Part shown: piece by piece, positions 8,652 to 17,200 of the stretch
Position numbering within the stretch: position 1 is the stretch's first letter
Layout: each line of letters opens with the position of its first letter
From: Candidatus Symbiothrix sp.
GTDB taxonomy: Bacteria > Bacteroidota > Bacteroidia > Bacteroidales > Azobacteroidaceae
Direction of reading: 5' to 3'
Length of the DNA stretch: 57,982 nucleotides
Assembly: GCA_031261295.1 (NCBI GenBank)
Contig: JAISKT010000186.1
Span: 1-57,982, forward strand
The notes under the pieces: model-generated
Told to the model about the DNA's origin: nothing
The model's input: the letters and a program-made list of their open reading frames with translations, nothing else
The model's database searches: none
Made by a program: the position numbers and the translations under genes

Positions 8652-9401
8652 TTAGATATTTAGAGTTACTTTTTCGGGATAATCATCGGTATGGTCATAG
8701 TCATCTGCCTCCTCAATGGTTAGCAGAGAGGAAACAGCCTGTTTGTGCTTAGAGGTAATAATAGCTGCTTTGTCTGCATATCGTTGAATGGATGCTAATA
8801 TCATATCAGCAGAATCAACCGGCAATGTGATAATCATTCCGTTCAAATCAATATCAAGGCTTTCTTCGCCAAGTTTCTTTGCCGAAGCCACAGAGTTTCC
8901 GTAAACCGCCCTCATTTCCTTATCAATCCAACAAGGAATTCCGTTTACAAGAAAGCTATTTACAGAATCGGAAGTGTCATAATCTTCTATTTCCGCCAAT
9001 TTTTCATTGATAGCATCCTGTAATGTGCGAGGGATATTGAAAATTGTCCGATAGTCGCTTTCTACCTGTCGTTTTGTCGATTTGCGCTGTTTGATAAAAT
9101 CTTCGTACTTTTTAATATACGATGAATCCAAACGACCGAATTTTGCCGCGTTGTAATCGTTTACCAACTTGCTTTCGTAGTCGCTGTTCCAAAGGACAGC
9201 AAGAACAGCTGCTATCAATTTCTCGCGAGTAACAGTCGCCCAAACAACTACCTCATCGCATTCCCAATGATTTTTCTGTTCCTGCGCTTCGTCTGTTTCT
9301 GTCGATGAAGCGGATTGAACCTCTCTAATATTCCAACGGTAAGTAAAAGAACCGTCACCGTTTGCCTCGTAAACAGAGGGCTTAGAATCGTAATGTGCCA
9401 T
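8652..9401 (-). CDS. DUF4376-like tail-fibre-associated protein
   Basis: 249 aa, soluble, without signal peptide. The C-terminal 110 residues (FLVNGIPCWIDKEMRAVYGNS onwards, ending in acidic residues) fit the DUF4376 type found near tail fibres in many phages. The N-terminal half has a run of charged helices containing KYEDFIKQRKSTKRQVESDY. Proteins of this kind are thought to assist fibre assembly or attach to the fibre; the biochemical role is not established. The gene overlaps the 3' end of the reverse transcriptase by 20 nt. Confidence 0.55.
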   Translation of the reverse strand: MAHYDSKPSVYEANGDGSFTYRWNIREVQSASSTETDEAQEQKNHWECDEVVVWATVTREKLIAAVLAVLWNSDYESKLVNDYNAAKFGRLDSSYIKKYEDFIKQRKSTKRQVESDYRTIFNIPRTLQDAINEKLAEIEDYDTSDSVNSFLVNGIPCWIDKEMRAVYGNSVASAKKLGEESLDIDLNGMIITLPVDSADMILASIQRYADKAAIITSKHKQAVSSLLTIEEADDYDHTDDYPEKVTLNI

Positions 9402-10434
9402 AAACTTCGCTTTTAATTATTGTTTTTAATAAATGTTTTGAATCACTGTATTTTGCCCAACCGAGCCAACTACTTATGCGCTGTTTGTACTCCTTTTCAG
9501 ATACATCCCTTCGTTTATTTAGCTTTGCCACAGCCTTGCAAAAATTCTTTTTTATTCCTTTCCGCATTTTTGTATGCGTATGATAGAACACAAATCCAAC
9601 AAAATCTATCCCACGTACCGCGACCGGAAAAACCTGATAATTGCCTTTCAACGATACATTTAGTTCCGAATGGAAGTAGTTGTTGATAAGAACCAATAAA
9701 CCATGCAGAAACGCTTTATCGCTGTGAAGAAAAACCATATCATCGGCGTATCGGAAGTAGTATTTTATTCCAATATCTTCCTTTATCCAATGGTCGAAAT
9801 AGGTCAAATACAAGTTTGCCAAATACTGTGAAAGATAATTCCCTATCGGAACACCGTCCGCACTATCAATAATATGGTCAATCAGCCACAACGTATCAGT
9901 ACATTTTATTTTCCGGCGTACAATTTGCTTTAATACTTCGTGGTCAATACTCGGATAGAATTTTCGGATGTCTATTTTTAAGCAGTATTTCGTATTTTCA
10001 ACATCGCGCATTGCGATTTTTACTTTTCGCATAGCACCGTGAATCCCTCGTTTTTTTATACATGAAAAACTATCAGCCGTGAACACAGACACCCATATAG
10101 GTTCAAGGATATTCATAACAGCGTGGTGTACGATTCGGTCGGGGAAATACGGGAGCCGGAAAATCTCGCGTTCTTTCGGTTCGTATATCTTGAAAATATG
10201 ATACTCCGAAGTCCTAAATGTTTTGTTTTTAAGCATTTCATGAAGTTTCAAGATATTTTCTTCCCTATTCTTATCGTGCGTTTTTACACCATAGGAATTT
10301 AACTTCCCCCGTCTCGCTTTTTCATCAGCAAGTCGGAGGTTGTCAATAGCTATTATCTTTTCATATAAATTACCTACTCTTTTCATACTTTGCTTTTCAC
10401 TTTGAGAATTTTCGGTTTCCCTACCAATACTCAT
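9382..10434 (-). CDS. Diversity-generating retroelement reverse transcriptase
   Basis: 350 aa from 10434, or 334 aa from the ATG at 10386. It copies the template RNA with errors at adenines, producing cDNA that replaces a variable region. The catalytic motifs are clear: an aspartate in KIDIRKFYPS (153-162), YADD at 229-232, and IGNYLSQ at 197-203, which matches the DGR-specific (I/V/L)GxxxSQ signature rather than the QGxxxSP of other retroelements. Template TR1 lies just upstream. The first 16 codons coincide with a 17-nt block also found beside TR2, where it is not the start of an RT, so the first residues may really be guide RNA and 10386 the true start. No typical Avd accessory gene is seen nearby. 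Confidence 0.95.
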   Translation of the reverse strand: MSIGRETENSQSEKQSMKRVGNLYEKIIAIDNLRLADEKARRGKLNSYGVKTHDKNREENILKLHEMLKNKTFRTSEYHIFKIYEPKEREIFRLPYFPDRIVHHAVMNILEPIWVSVFTADSFSCIKKRGIHGAMRKVKIAMRDVENTKYCLKIDIRKFYPSIDHEVLKQIVRRKIKCTDTLWLIDHIIDSADGVPIGNYLSQYLANLYLTYFDHWIKEDIGIKYYFRYADDMVFLHSDKAFLHGLLVLINNYFHSELNVSLKGNYQVFPVAVRGIDFVGFVFYHTHTKMRKGIKKNFCKAVAKLNKRRDVSEKEYKQRISSWLGWAKYSDSKHLLKTIIKSEVYGTLRF

Positions 10435-10632
10435 TTGAGGTTGTCATCTTCTGCCAAGCGGCAAGGTCGTTGCTCTTTTTATCTGTTTTTTTACCTTTGA
10501 AAACCATAGGTGGGAGCTGATATTCGTATTCGAATTCGAGGGGGTGTTATTCGAATGAGCGTAACTGAGACCTGCATTCGCACTGTTATTCGCGTTACCG
10601 CCGAAAAGCACACCACAAGAACAACCAACCTT
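10411..10632 (-). ncRNA. DGR template RNA 1 (TR1 with flanking structural elements)
   Basis: On the minus strand: a 5' flank at 10617-10632, the template at 10505-10616, then a spacer with a complementary segment (10463-10477), a TGCC-loop-GGCA hairpin (10452-10463) and a 17-nt block (10411-10427). The 5' flank pairs with 10463-10477 over 15 bp with one bulge and two G-U pairs, closing a stem round the template. All four elements recur in the same order around TR2 at 45.8 kb. A structured spacer downstream of the template is known to be needed for priming in the BPP-1 DGR. Confidence 0.8.
10505..10616 (-). repeat. DGR template repeat TR1
   Basis: 112 nt matching VR1 (10671-10782) with a fixed offset of 166. 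On the coding strand TR1 has 29 adenines; 20 differ in VR1 and the other 83 positions are all identical. Read in the frame of the target, the template is rich in AAC/AAT codons (for example GNANNSANAG), the usual design for changing Asn to many residues. It ends at the IMH-star motif CACCTATG. Confidence 0.95.
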
Positions 10633-10654
10633 TTATATTCATAATCCGTTCGCT

Positions 10655-12082
10655 TTACGCTGGGATAAAGCAAAGGCGGGAGCCGATACTCGTAGTCGAA
10701 CCCGAGGGGGCGCCATCCGAATGAGCGCAACCGAGACCCGCAGCCGCACCGTTAATCGCGCCACCGCCGAAAAGCACACCACGCAAAGAGCTTGATGTTA
10801 CAGATATATAATGATTGTCGCACCAATACGTGGTAGAACCTCCTCCGTCCAATGCAGATATTATTTCTCCAAATTCACCCAAAATCATTTCTTTGACGTA
10901 TCCTCCCGCTCTTGCTTCCAACCCACGCATTTCATAATTGGCGTAACCGTTATCAATATAGTTTGCCGGATTATTGGCAACATAAACCTTGCTTGTACCG
11001 CCGTCTGCATCTGTTTTGACTTCTATGTTGATTCCGTCCGTCCATTTCCAAATGTGTCCGAAAGGATTTTCAATGCCCCGATAACGGTTTGCATAAACCG
11101 TTACGATTGAACTTTCGTCCCCATTCACATCAACGGAATAGGAAACTTCGCCGGAAAAGTTTCCGAGTGAATCTGTTTGTCCGCAAGGAATGAATGGATA
11201 GTAACCGTTAAGAGTATTCCATTGCGTTGATGAAAGTGTCGTTACACCGTTTCCCAAACCGCCTTGTTTATAACCGTTTGCATCGGTTTGAGCGTTGAAA
11301 GCTGCTTGCGAATTTAGGTTGGCATATTCGATGTAGTAAAGCCATGCAGCATCTTTGTAGGCATTGTAATCGTTGCAATTCCATTGTGTACCGGCTCCGC
11401 GCAACCGAGCGGCTGTTCTGAATTGTGTACGACTTTTTGAGGTGGTCGGACGGCCAAGGACAGAGCGATAAGTTCCGTCCCATGCAGATTGATTGTTACC
11501 GCCACGATAATCTACGTCCATATTGACCACAGAACACAGTTTGCCGGTACTCCGCTCAAAAGTGGCTTCGTATGCAGATACATACTTCTTTGGTACAGAG
11601 TGGTATCCGGGCAAAGGGAGTTCGCTGATTTTTGCACGGCGTTTTGTTCCGTCTGTTTCAAATTTTCGGAAGTGCGCAGGTATTTCAACCATAACCTGCC
11701 CACGTGCGCCGCTCCGGTCGTATGCAGCCCAATTTGTCGGATGCAAATATTCGACAACCGTTCCGTCATCGCTCAAAAGACAACCCCTCATGCGGTTCTG
11801 AATGGGCAAACTTCTATGAAATGCCAAATTTCCTATGCGGGTGCAAACGGGTGATGATACAGCCGTATCAAACTCTATTCCGTAGGCGCATTGTTCCTCA
11901 AGATAAGGAAGTAAAGCAGCTAATTTCGCTTGTTTGCTTTCCCCATCTACATCCAAAACCTCAACGATTAAATCGAGAGGGTTTCCCTCTCCAATGGAGG
12001 GCAATTCATTCAATCGCTTTCCGTTTGTGAAAGCGGTTATAATTTGAAGCACGATAGCTTCTTGGTCTGTTGTTAATGCCAT
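10655..12082 (-). CDS. DGR-diversified tail (receptor-binding) protein
   Basis: 475 aa. The C-terminal part (residues about 150-475) looks like the C-type-lectin/formylglycine-generating-enzyme fold used by DGR targets, with W-rich segments such as GHIWKWTDGINIE and the final strand GSRLCFIPA. Residues 434-471 are encoded by VR1 and lie on the expected ligand-binding face. The N-terminal 100 residues are helical and probably attach the protein to the tail. The gene sits between a fibre-stalk gene and the template/reverse transcriptase, so it is very likely a receptor-binding protein whose specificity is altered by mutagenic retrohoming. Confidence 0.92.
   Translation of the reverse strand: MALTTDQEAIVLQIITAFTNGKRLNELPSIGEGNPLDLIVEVLDVDGESKQAKLAALLPYLEEQCAYGIEFDTAVSSPVCTRIGNLAFHRSLPIQNRMRGCLLSDDGTVVEYLHPTNWAAYDRSGARGQVMVEIPAHFRKFETDGTKRRAKISELPLPGYHSVPKKYVSAYEATFERSTGKLCSVVNMDVDYRGGNNQSAWDGTYRSVLGRPTTSKSRTQFRTAARLRGAGTQWNCNDYNAYKDAAWLYYIEYANLNSQAAFNAQTDANGYKQGGLGNGVTTLSSTQWNTLNGYYPFIPCGQTDSLGNFSGEVSYSVDVNGDESSIVTVYANRYRGIENPFGHIWKWTDGINIEVKTDADGGTSKVYVANNPANYIDNGYANYEMRGLEARAGGYVKEMILGEFGEIISALDGGGSTTYWCDNHYISVTSSSLRGVLFGGGAINGAAAGLGCAHSDGAPSGSTTSIGSRLCFIPA
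10671..10782 (-). repeat. DGR variable region VR1
   Basis: It encodes residues about 434-471 of the target protein. All 20 differences from TR1 fall at template adenines. It ends with the initiation-of-mutagenic-homing motif CGCCTTTGC, present identically in the two distant variable regions at 46.05 and 47.62 kb. Confidence 0.95.
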
Positions 12083-12093
12083 AATGTAATGAA

Positions 12094-12249
12094 TTATTTT
12101 TTGTTTATAAACCTGATTACTGTCGAACCGTTAATACGCAACAATCGCATGGATTCTTGCGTAGTCAAACGAATAGGCTTTTGCTGCCTAAATTTTCCGG
12201 CAAAACGTCTTATTCGCCTTGAAATTCCGATGAATATTGCTATTACCAT
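12094..12249 (-). CDS. Small basic protein upstream of the DGR target
   Basis: 51 aa, starting MVIAIFIGISRRIRRF and ending in NKK. It has a short hydrophobic N-terminus followed by a strongly basic region (many Arg and Lys). It fills the space between the 102-aa gene (7 nt upstream) and the DGR target (11 nt downstream), on the same strand and with the same spacing as its neighbours, which supports it as a real gene. The family is not recognised. Confidence 0.5.
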   Translation of the reverse strand: MVIAIFIGISRRIRRFAGKFRQQKPIRLTTQESMRLLRINGSTVIRFINKK

Positions 12250-12255
12250 ACTTCT

Positions 12256-12564
12256 TTATACATTCGAGCCGCTTCCCCAATAAATATCATTTTGAGCCAA
12301 AATATCGCTGTTTGGAGCGATTTCAACAATAGCCAAAGGCGACCAATCGTTCAATACGATAGGCGCTTCACTTGCGTTTTCGTCTTGATAGCATTTGACA
12401 TTCAAAAATGCATCAATGTCAGAAACCACAAATTTGGGTTTCACATATATTGAAAAAGGGACATTGCCGGGCAACGAAAAACCGTTTGTCAAATCTGAAA
12501 TTTTTCCGTGTGAAACAATGCGCCCACCCGCCATGAATTCACTGATATAACCTTTCTGTTCCAT
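12256..12564 (-). CDS. Small tail-module protein, unknown
   Basis: 102 aa, acidic, apparently all-beta (strands such as FSIYVKPKFVVSDID and PLAIVEIAPNS) with no signal peptide or membrane segment. It lies between the fibre-stalk gene (13 nt away) and the small basic protein. Its place in the operon suggests a minor fibre or fibre-tip domain, perhaps bridging the stalk and the diversified protein. No family recognised. Confidence 0.6.
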   Translation of the reverse strand: MEQKGYISEFMAGGRIVSHGKISDLTNGFSLPGNVPFSIYVKPKFVVSDIDAFLNVKCYQDENASEAPIVLNDWSPLAIVEIAPNSDILAQNDIYWGSGSNV

Positions 12565-12577
12565 ATTGTATATTTTA

Positions 12578-13369
12578 TTAAGTTAAACGTAAACTTCCAT
12601 TACCAGTAAACCGTAATGCGTTTGTTTTTATTTTACGCAATCCAGGTTCTATAACCGTTATTTCGATTGTTTTATAGATATTTGTATTCTCTGTCGGTAT
12701 TACGAAAATACGACTTGTACCGGGCTTATTTACCGTAAAACCTCCGTCCGGCAAGACTGTTACGGCGTTGTTATCTCCGAGAAACAGTACATTTCGCCGA
12801 GCGTTTTCGGGTAACATGGTATAATCTATCTGCATCACACCTGTATTTCTGTATGTTACTGTTTTCGGATAATCCAAAATTATACCGGTAGGGGAAAGAG
12901 AGGCGGCTAATTCTTGCATAGCATTAATTGCTTCCTGTGCTGCTTCCGCCTTTTGATTGGCATTATCGGCTGCCGTATTTGCATCTGCCGCCTTATTTTC
13001 TGCCAATGTCGCTTTTGTATTGGCGTTTGTAGCCGCGTTATTAGCGGATGTCGCTGCCGTGTTTGCATTGTTTGCCGCTTGTGTTGCAGAGGTTGCAGCA
13101 CTATTCGCCGCCGTTGTCGCGGTGTTTGCTTCGTTTTTTGCCGTTGTTGCTGCGCTCGCTGCATTGTTGGCACTTGTAGCAGCTGTGTTCGCACTACTTG
13201 CCGCCTGTGTAGCTGATGTGGCGGCATTATTGGCATTATCGGCTGCCGTTTTAAGGAACTGCAAACTAACCTTGACACTTCTATTCAAGGAATCAACCCC
13301 GATAGTAAATAGCCCGACAAGCGATTCAGCCAAAGGGAGTGAGCTTATTTTTATTTTCTTAATCGCCAT
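12578..13369 (-). CDS. Tail fibre stalk protein with Ala/Asn/Thr heptad repeats and Ig-like domain
   Basis: 263 aa. Residues about 40-150 are a long run of 7-residue repeats built on AATSANN, ATQAANNANT and similar, a pattern that forms a trimeric coiled-coil stalk in phage fibres. Residues about 165-250 resemble a bacterial Ig-like (Big-2) domain (VTYRNTGVMQIDY, then DGGFTVNKPGTSRIFVI). The C-terminal ending RFTGNGSLRLT resembles the ending of the 162-aa connector at 20171 (IRLTGNGDIRV). It probably forms a fibre shaft below the Dit-like protein, carrying the proteins encoded just downstream. Confidence 0.8.
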   Translation of the reverse strand: MAIKKIKISSLPLAESLVGLFTIGVDSLNRSVKVSLQFLKTAADNANNAATSATQAASSANTAATSANNAASAATTAKNEANTATTAANSAATSATQAANNANTAATSANNAATNANTKATLAENKAADANTAADNANQKAEAAQEAINAMQELAASLSPTGIILDYPKTVTYRNTGVMQIDYTMLPENARRNVLFLGDNNAVTVLPDGGFTVNKPGTSRIFVIPTENTNIYKTIEITVIEPGLRKIKTNALRFTGNGSLRLT

Positions 13370-14297
13370 ATATTGATAGATTTATTGCATTTTCTTCATT
13401 GTCCTCTGTTATTATTAAAGTTCCGTCTTCTGCCGCCAACAGGAATTCTTCGCCACCGCCAACACCAACACGGAACGAAGTGAACACAAATACGAGAGAA
13501 AACTCAAACCAAATTTTACCTTGTGGCGAGAATTTGGATACCGAGCAACTTTTATAATAGCACGGATATTCATAACCGTTTGAGTGTGCAAATAAAGCTC
13601 TTTCTTCCGGGCGTGATAAGTCATACAGCAAAGCATTATAGTTGCGCCAAAATTCCTGTAATGTAGATGCTCGCATTAAGCAGTTAAGTTTAACCTCTTT
13701 TGTTTGAAAAAACACATATTCACCATCATAAATAGCTCCGCTTTGCGTTTTTATATCTTGCAAAAGATTCTTTTTAACGGCGGGAGATTTCAGTATTTCC
13801 GTTTCGCTTCCGCGCAATACATAAACTCCGTATTCTGATAAATCACTCTCATCCAATTCATAACCTTGTTCCGGCACAATGTTTGACTGTGGGGCAACAT
13901 AATTGTAATCCGCCAATGGAAAATCATCGGCAAAGCGCAAAGAGAATACGCCGAGCGTTGATACCTGTGACATATTCGGTTGAGAAATCATTCTCAATCG
14001 GTATGTTTTTTCAATATCGCTAAAATTGAAATCGTGGTACGCTCCGTCCGATAATTGTTCGATAAATGTTCCGAACCGGGCATTATGCCCATGAAAAGCA
14101 AAACCGATAGACAATTCTTTGGTATCAAGCACAGGTGCGGAAAGGTCAAATTCTTCGCCGTCCTCCTCCGCCCAATCATTACTGTCAATCGCTTTGAGAG
14201 AGGGGAAAACGACTAAATCTTTATATCCGTTGTCTGTTACAAAAACCTGATATAAAGAATAGGCATCCTGTCCGTCTATGTAGAAATTCCCTGTCAT
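13359..14297 (-). CDS. Distal tail (Dit-like) protein
   Basis: 312 aa. It follows the tape measure gene directly (4-nt overlap), the position of the distal tail hub in siphoviruses. The N-terminal part (FYIDGQDAYSLYQVFV, then ELSIGFAFHG) and the later segment FFQTKEVKLNCLMRAS fit the two beta-sandwich halves expected of Dit-type hexameric rings that join the tail tube to the tip and fibres. Assignment is by order and general pattern. Confidence 0.7.
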   Translation of the reverse strand: MTGNFYIDGQDAYSLYQVFVTDNGYKDLVVFPSLKAIDSNDWAEEDGEEFDLSAPVLDTKELSIGFAFHGHNARFGTFIEQLSDGAYHDFNFSDIEKTYRLRMISQPNMSQVSTLGVFSLRFADDFPLADYNYVAPQSNIVPEQGYELDESDLSEYGVYVLRGSETEILKSPAVKKNLLQDIKTQSGAIYDGEYVFFQTKEVKLNCLMRASTLQEFWRNYNALLYDLSRPEERALFAHSNGYEYPCYYKSCSVSKFSPQGKIWFEFSLVFVFTSFRVGVGGGEEFLLAAEDGTLIITEDNEENAINLSIYGD

Positions 14298-17200
14298 TTC
14301 TTTATCGTTATTCCTTTCAAATTCATATCGTCAATTCCCGATTTTACCTGTCGGATGTTGGTGTTTATTTCCGCAAGATTTTCGCAGTATTTTGTATTAC
14401 TTTCAATACCGGCAAGGTGTTGCAATATCATATTACTGTTAGCAACAAGTATCTTTGTATTCTCTGTGATGCTATATGTATGCGCCTGAATTGCTGTGAA
14501 TCGACCGTTTAATTCATCTGCTGAATCTTGGCTCATAGATGCAAAGCCTTTTTGAGATGCTTCGCGTTCTGCATTCGGCTTCCACAAATCAAGATTTTGA
14601 TTTGCCGCCTCGTCTTGAAACATTTTATACAAATCAAAGGCTGTGTCTTTTGCTGCATTCGCATCCGATACAACGCCTTTCATAATTTGGGTGTATTGCT
14701 TGAATTTTTCTTCATCCGTCAAATTGCTGTTCCCCATAGTTTTTAGCATATCTTTTTGGGCTTGTTCAAATATCGGGGCAAGCGTGATGGAGTAAATCAT
14801 ATCTTGAGCAAGTTTTTCAAGCATTGATGAAACGCTGTCTGAAAATGCTTGCGCCGCATCCGTTCCGTTTCTGAAAGCATCGGTAAGCGCATCACTCATT
14901 GAATTTCCAAGCTCTCCAAATATGTCGGTTAAATAGTCATTAACTTCTTGATAGGCTTTTTCCGCCATATCTGCCAAATCAATCATATTTTGCAAAGATG
15001 CTTTCGATTCATCGCTCATTGTTTGGGTGTTAAGAATGACCTTTGCCAATTCAGCATCGAACTTTCCTGTTTCATCTATCAATTTAGGATATACGTCAAG
15101 TATTCCGCTGTAAATATCCTTTCCCTTTCCCCAACCAAATAATCCTGTTTTTTTGTGTCCTGTCTTAACAGTTATAGAGTTAAGTCCCTGAATACCTTTT
15201 TCATACTCAGCTAAATTTTTTTGGTAGGTATTCCTGGTAAAAATATTACTTTGCATCCATTCCGGTGGTTTAACACCCTTAATTTCTTTGCTTAAATCGG
15301 AGAGAGCTTTTTTATAAACCTCAATAGCATTTGTCGCTTTCCCGTATCCGTCCGTTCCAAAAATAGTTTCAGCTTCTTTCAGTAAAAGGTTTTGTTCTAA
15401 CAGCAAAAGATTATACTCGCGTTGCATCGCCAACTTATTTGCTTGTATTTCTTTCAAAGCCTCTTGATGACGTGCCTCGGCCGCCGAAGCCATATTAAAA
15501 ATTGCAGTAATAATCTGTACAGCGGCACCTATGATGGCTAAAATGACAGATGCTTTTTCAACCGTTGAAATAGCCTGTCCTGCCCCAACCGCCAAAATCT
15601 TTATACCATCAATCATTGCGATTGTTCCACTTGCTATATTAGAGGCTGTTTTAATAATTTCTCCGGCTGTTCCTCCTACGGTATCGCCTATATCTTCAAA
15701 TGAATCATTAACGTCTTTTAGCGTTTTATGCAAATCTTGCCATTCTTTTATTGAACGCTTGTTTGGCGAAGTTGAATTTTTTGCATTTTCAGTTTCAACG
15801 CTTTTCTTAGCTGTCGTTACCTTGGCCTTGGCTATGGCGAGTTTTTTATCATCTTTTTCTCCGCTTGCTTCAAACTTAGCCAATTCGTCCTCTGCTTGTT
15901 TTAGAACTTTTTCAAGCTGCTTCAAAGACATATTCGCCACTTCATCCATCCACGCCTGAAATGTTGCCTCTCTTTCTGCAAATGATTGATTTATTGCATT
16001 TAAATCGTTTTCCTCGTTACGGTTCAATTCATCTACGTTGTCGGTTGTGAAACCTGTTTTTAGGCTTCCGTCCTCATTGTGCATCTGCCTCCGTTTGTCC
16101 TCGTATTCTTTCGTCGTTTTGGTAATCTGCTGTTCGTAGGATACAAACTCGTCAAGCATATTTTTCAACATCTCTTTATTGGCATTTTCCTGATAGGTGT
16201 TTGCCAAATCCGTAAATGATTCGAGTTGTTTTAATTGTTCATCCGAAAGGTCTTTATCTGTCATTCGGTTGGTATATGAAAGCCCTTTTTCTTTGAATTT
16301 AGGATTTTCTTGCTGCCAAACAATTTCATCCTTTGCGTTCAACTCCTTAACCATTTCCTCCCGGCGCTGCTTGTTTTGTGTTATCAATTTTTTATAATTC
16401 AGGTCAATTTGAGCGGTTTGCTTTCCAAAACCATCTTCCATAGCTTCAATGCGAGCCTGTTCAATTTCAAGCTCTGTATCTCTTATTGATTTTTCAATGG
16501 CTTTTTCGTATTCTTCAATTTTCTTTATACGTTCGGCGGCGGCAATTTTTTCTTGATTGGCGTTTTGTGTTATTTTAGGGCTTTTGGGCTTTGTTGTATC
16601 TCCGCCAAGTGCCTTATAAGATTTCTGCGTTTTGTCAAGATTTTCAATGGCATCCTCGTAGGCTTTCTGTGAGTATTTTTTGCTGTTTTTGGTTATGTCA
16701 TCAACGAGTTTCTTTGCTTCTGAATAAGTCTTGCGGGCATTTTCTTTTGCTTCTGCATAAGTCGTTCCTCCGCTGTTGGCTGTCGTTATGGCTGAAATTG
16801 TATTACCCACTTCATTAATCTTTCCTTTCAGAAAATCAAGTTGTGAAATATTTGACATTGTTTGCCAATCAAATTTACCCCATTCGGTATTGACATCAAA
16901 CAAACCTTTTTCAACGTTTGTGATAGCCGGTATAACCGTCTTATCCATTGCACCGGCAAGCCTTTCGGATTCCGGTACAAGTTTTTCAATTTCTGCGTAT
17001 TGGTCTTTGTATTTTTGAAGTTGCTCGTTTAGAATGGATAATTTTTCACTATCTGTTTTTGCCTCAAATTCAGCCTGCCGTATGATTTCGTCGCGTTGAG
17101 CCTTTTCCTCTTTTTTAAGTTTTAGCGTTTCTTCTGCTTCGGTTAATTGCCTACTAAAAGCGAATATCATCCCTCCGTTACCAAATTGTCCGGACTGCAT

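Noticed and set aside
10491-10730. 79-aa open frame across TR1 and VR1
   Set aside because: It exists only because template and variable region are read in another frame; adenine-driven changes would alter it freely and no neighbour spacing supports it.
12914-13376. Plus-strand cysteine- or alanine-rich frames opposite the fibre stalk
   Set aside because: Shadow of the repeated Ala/Asn/Thr codons of the minus-strand stalk gene; low-complexity product with no start or operon context.
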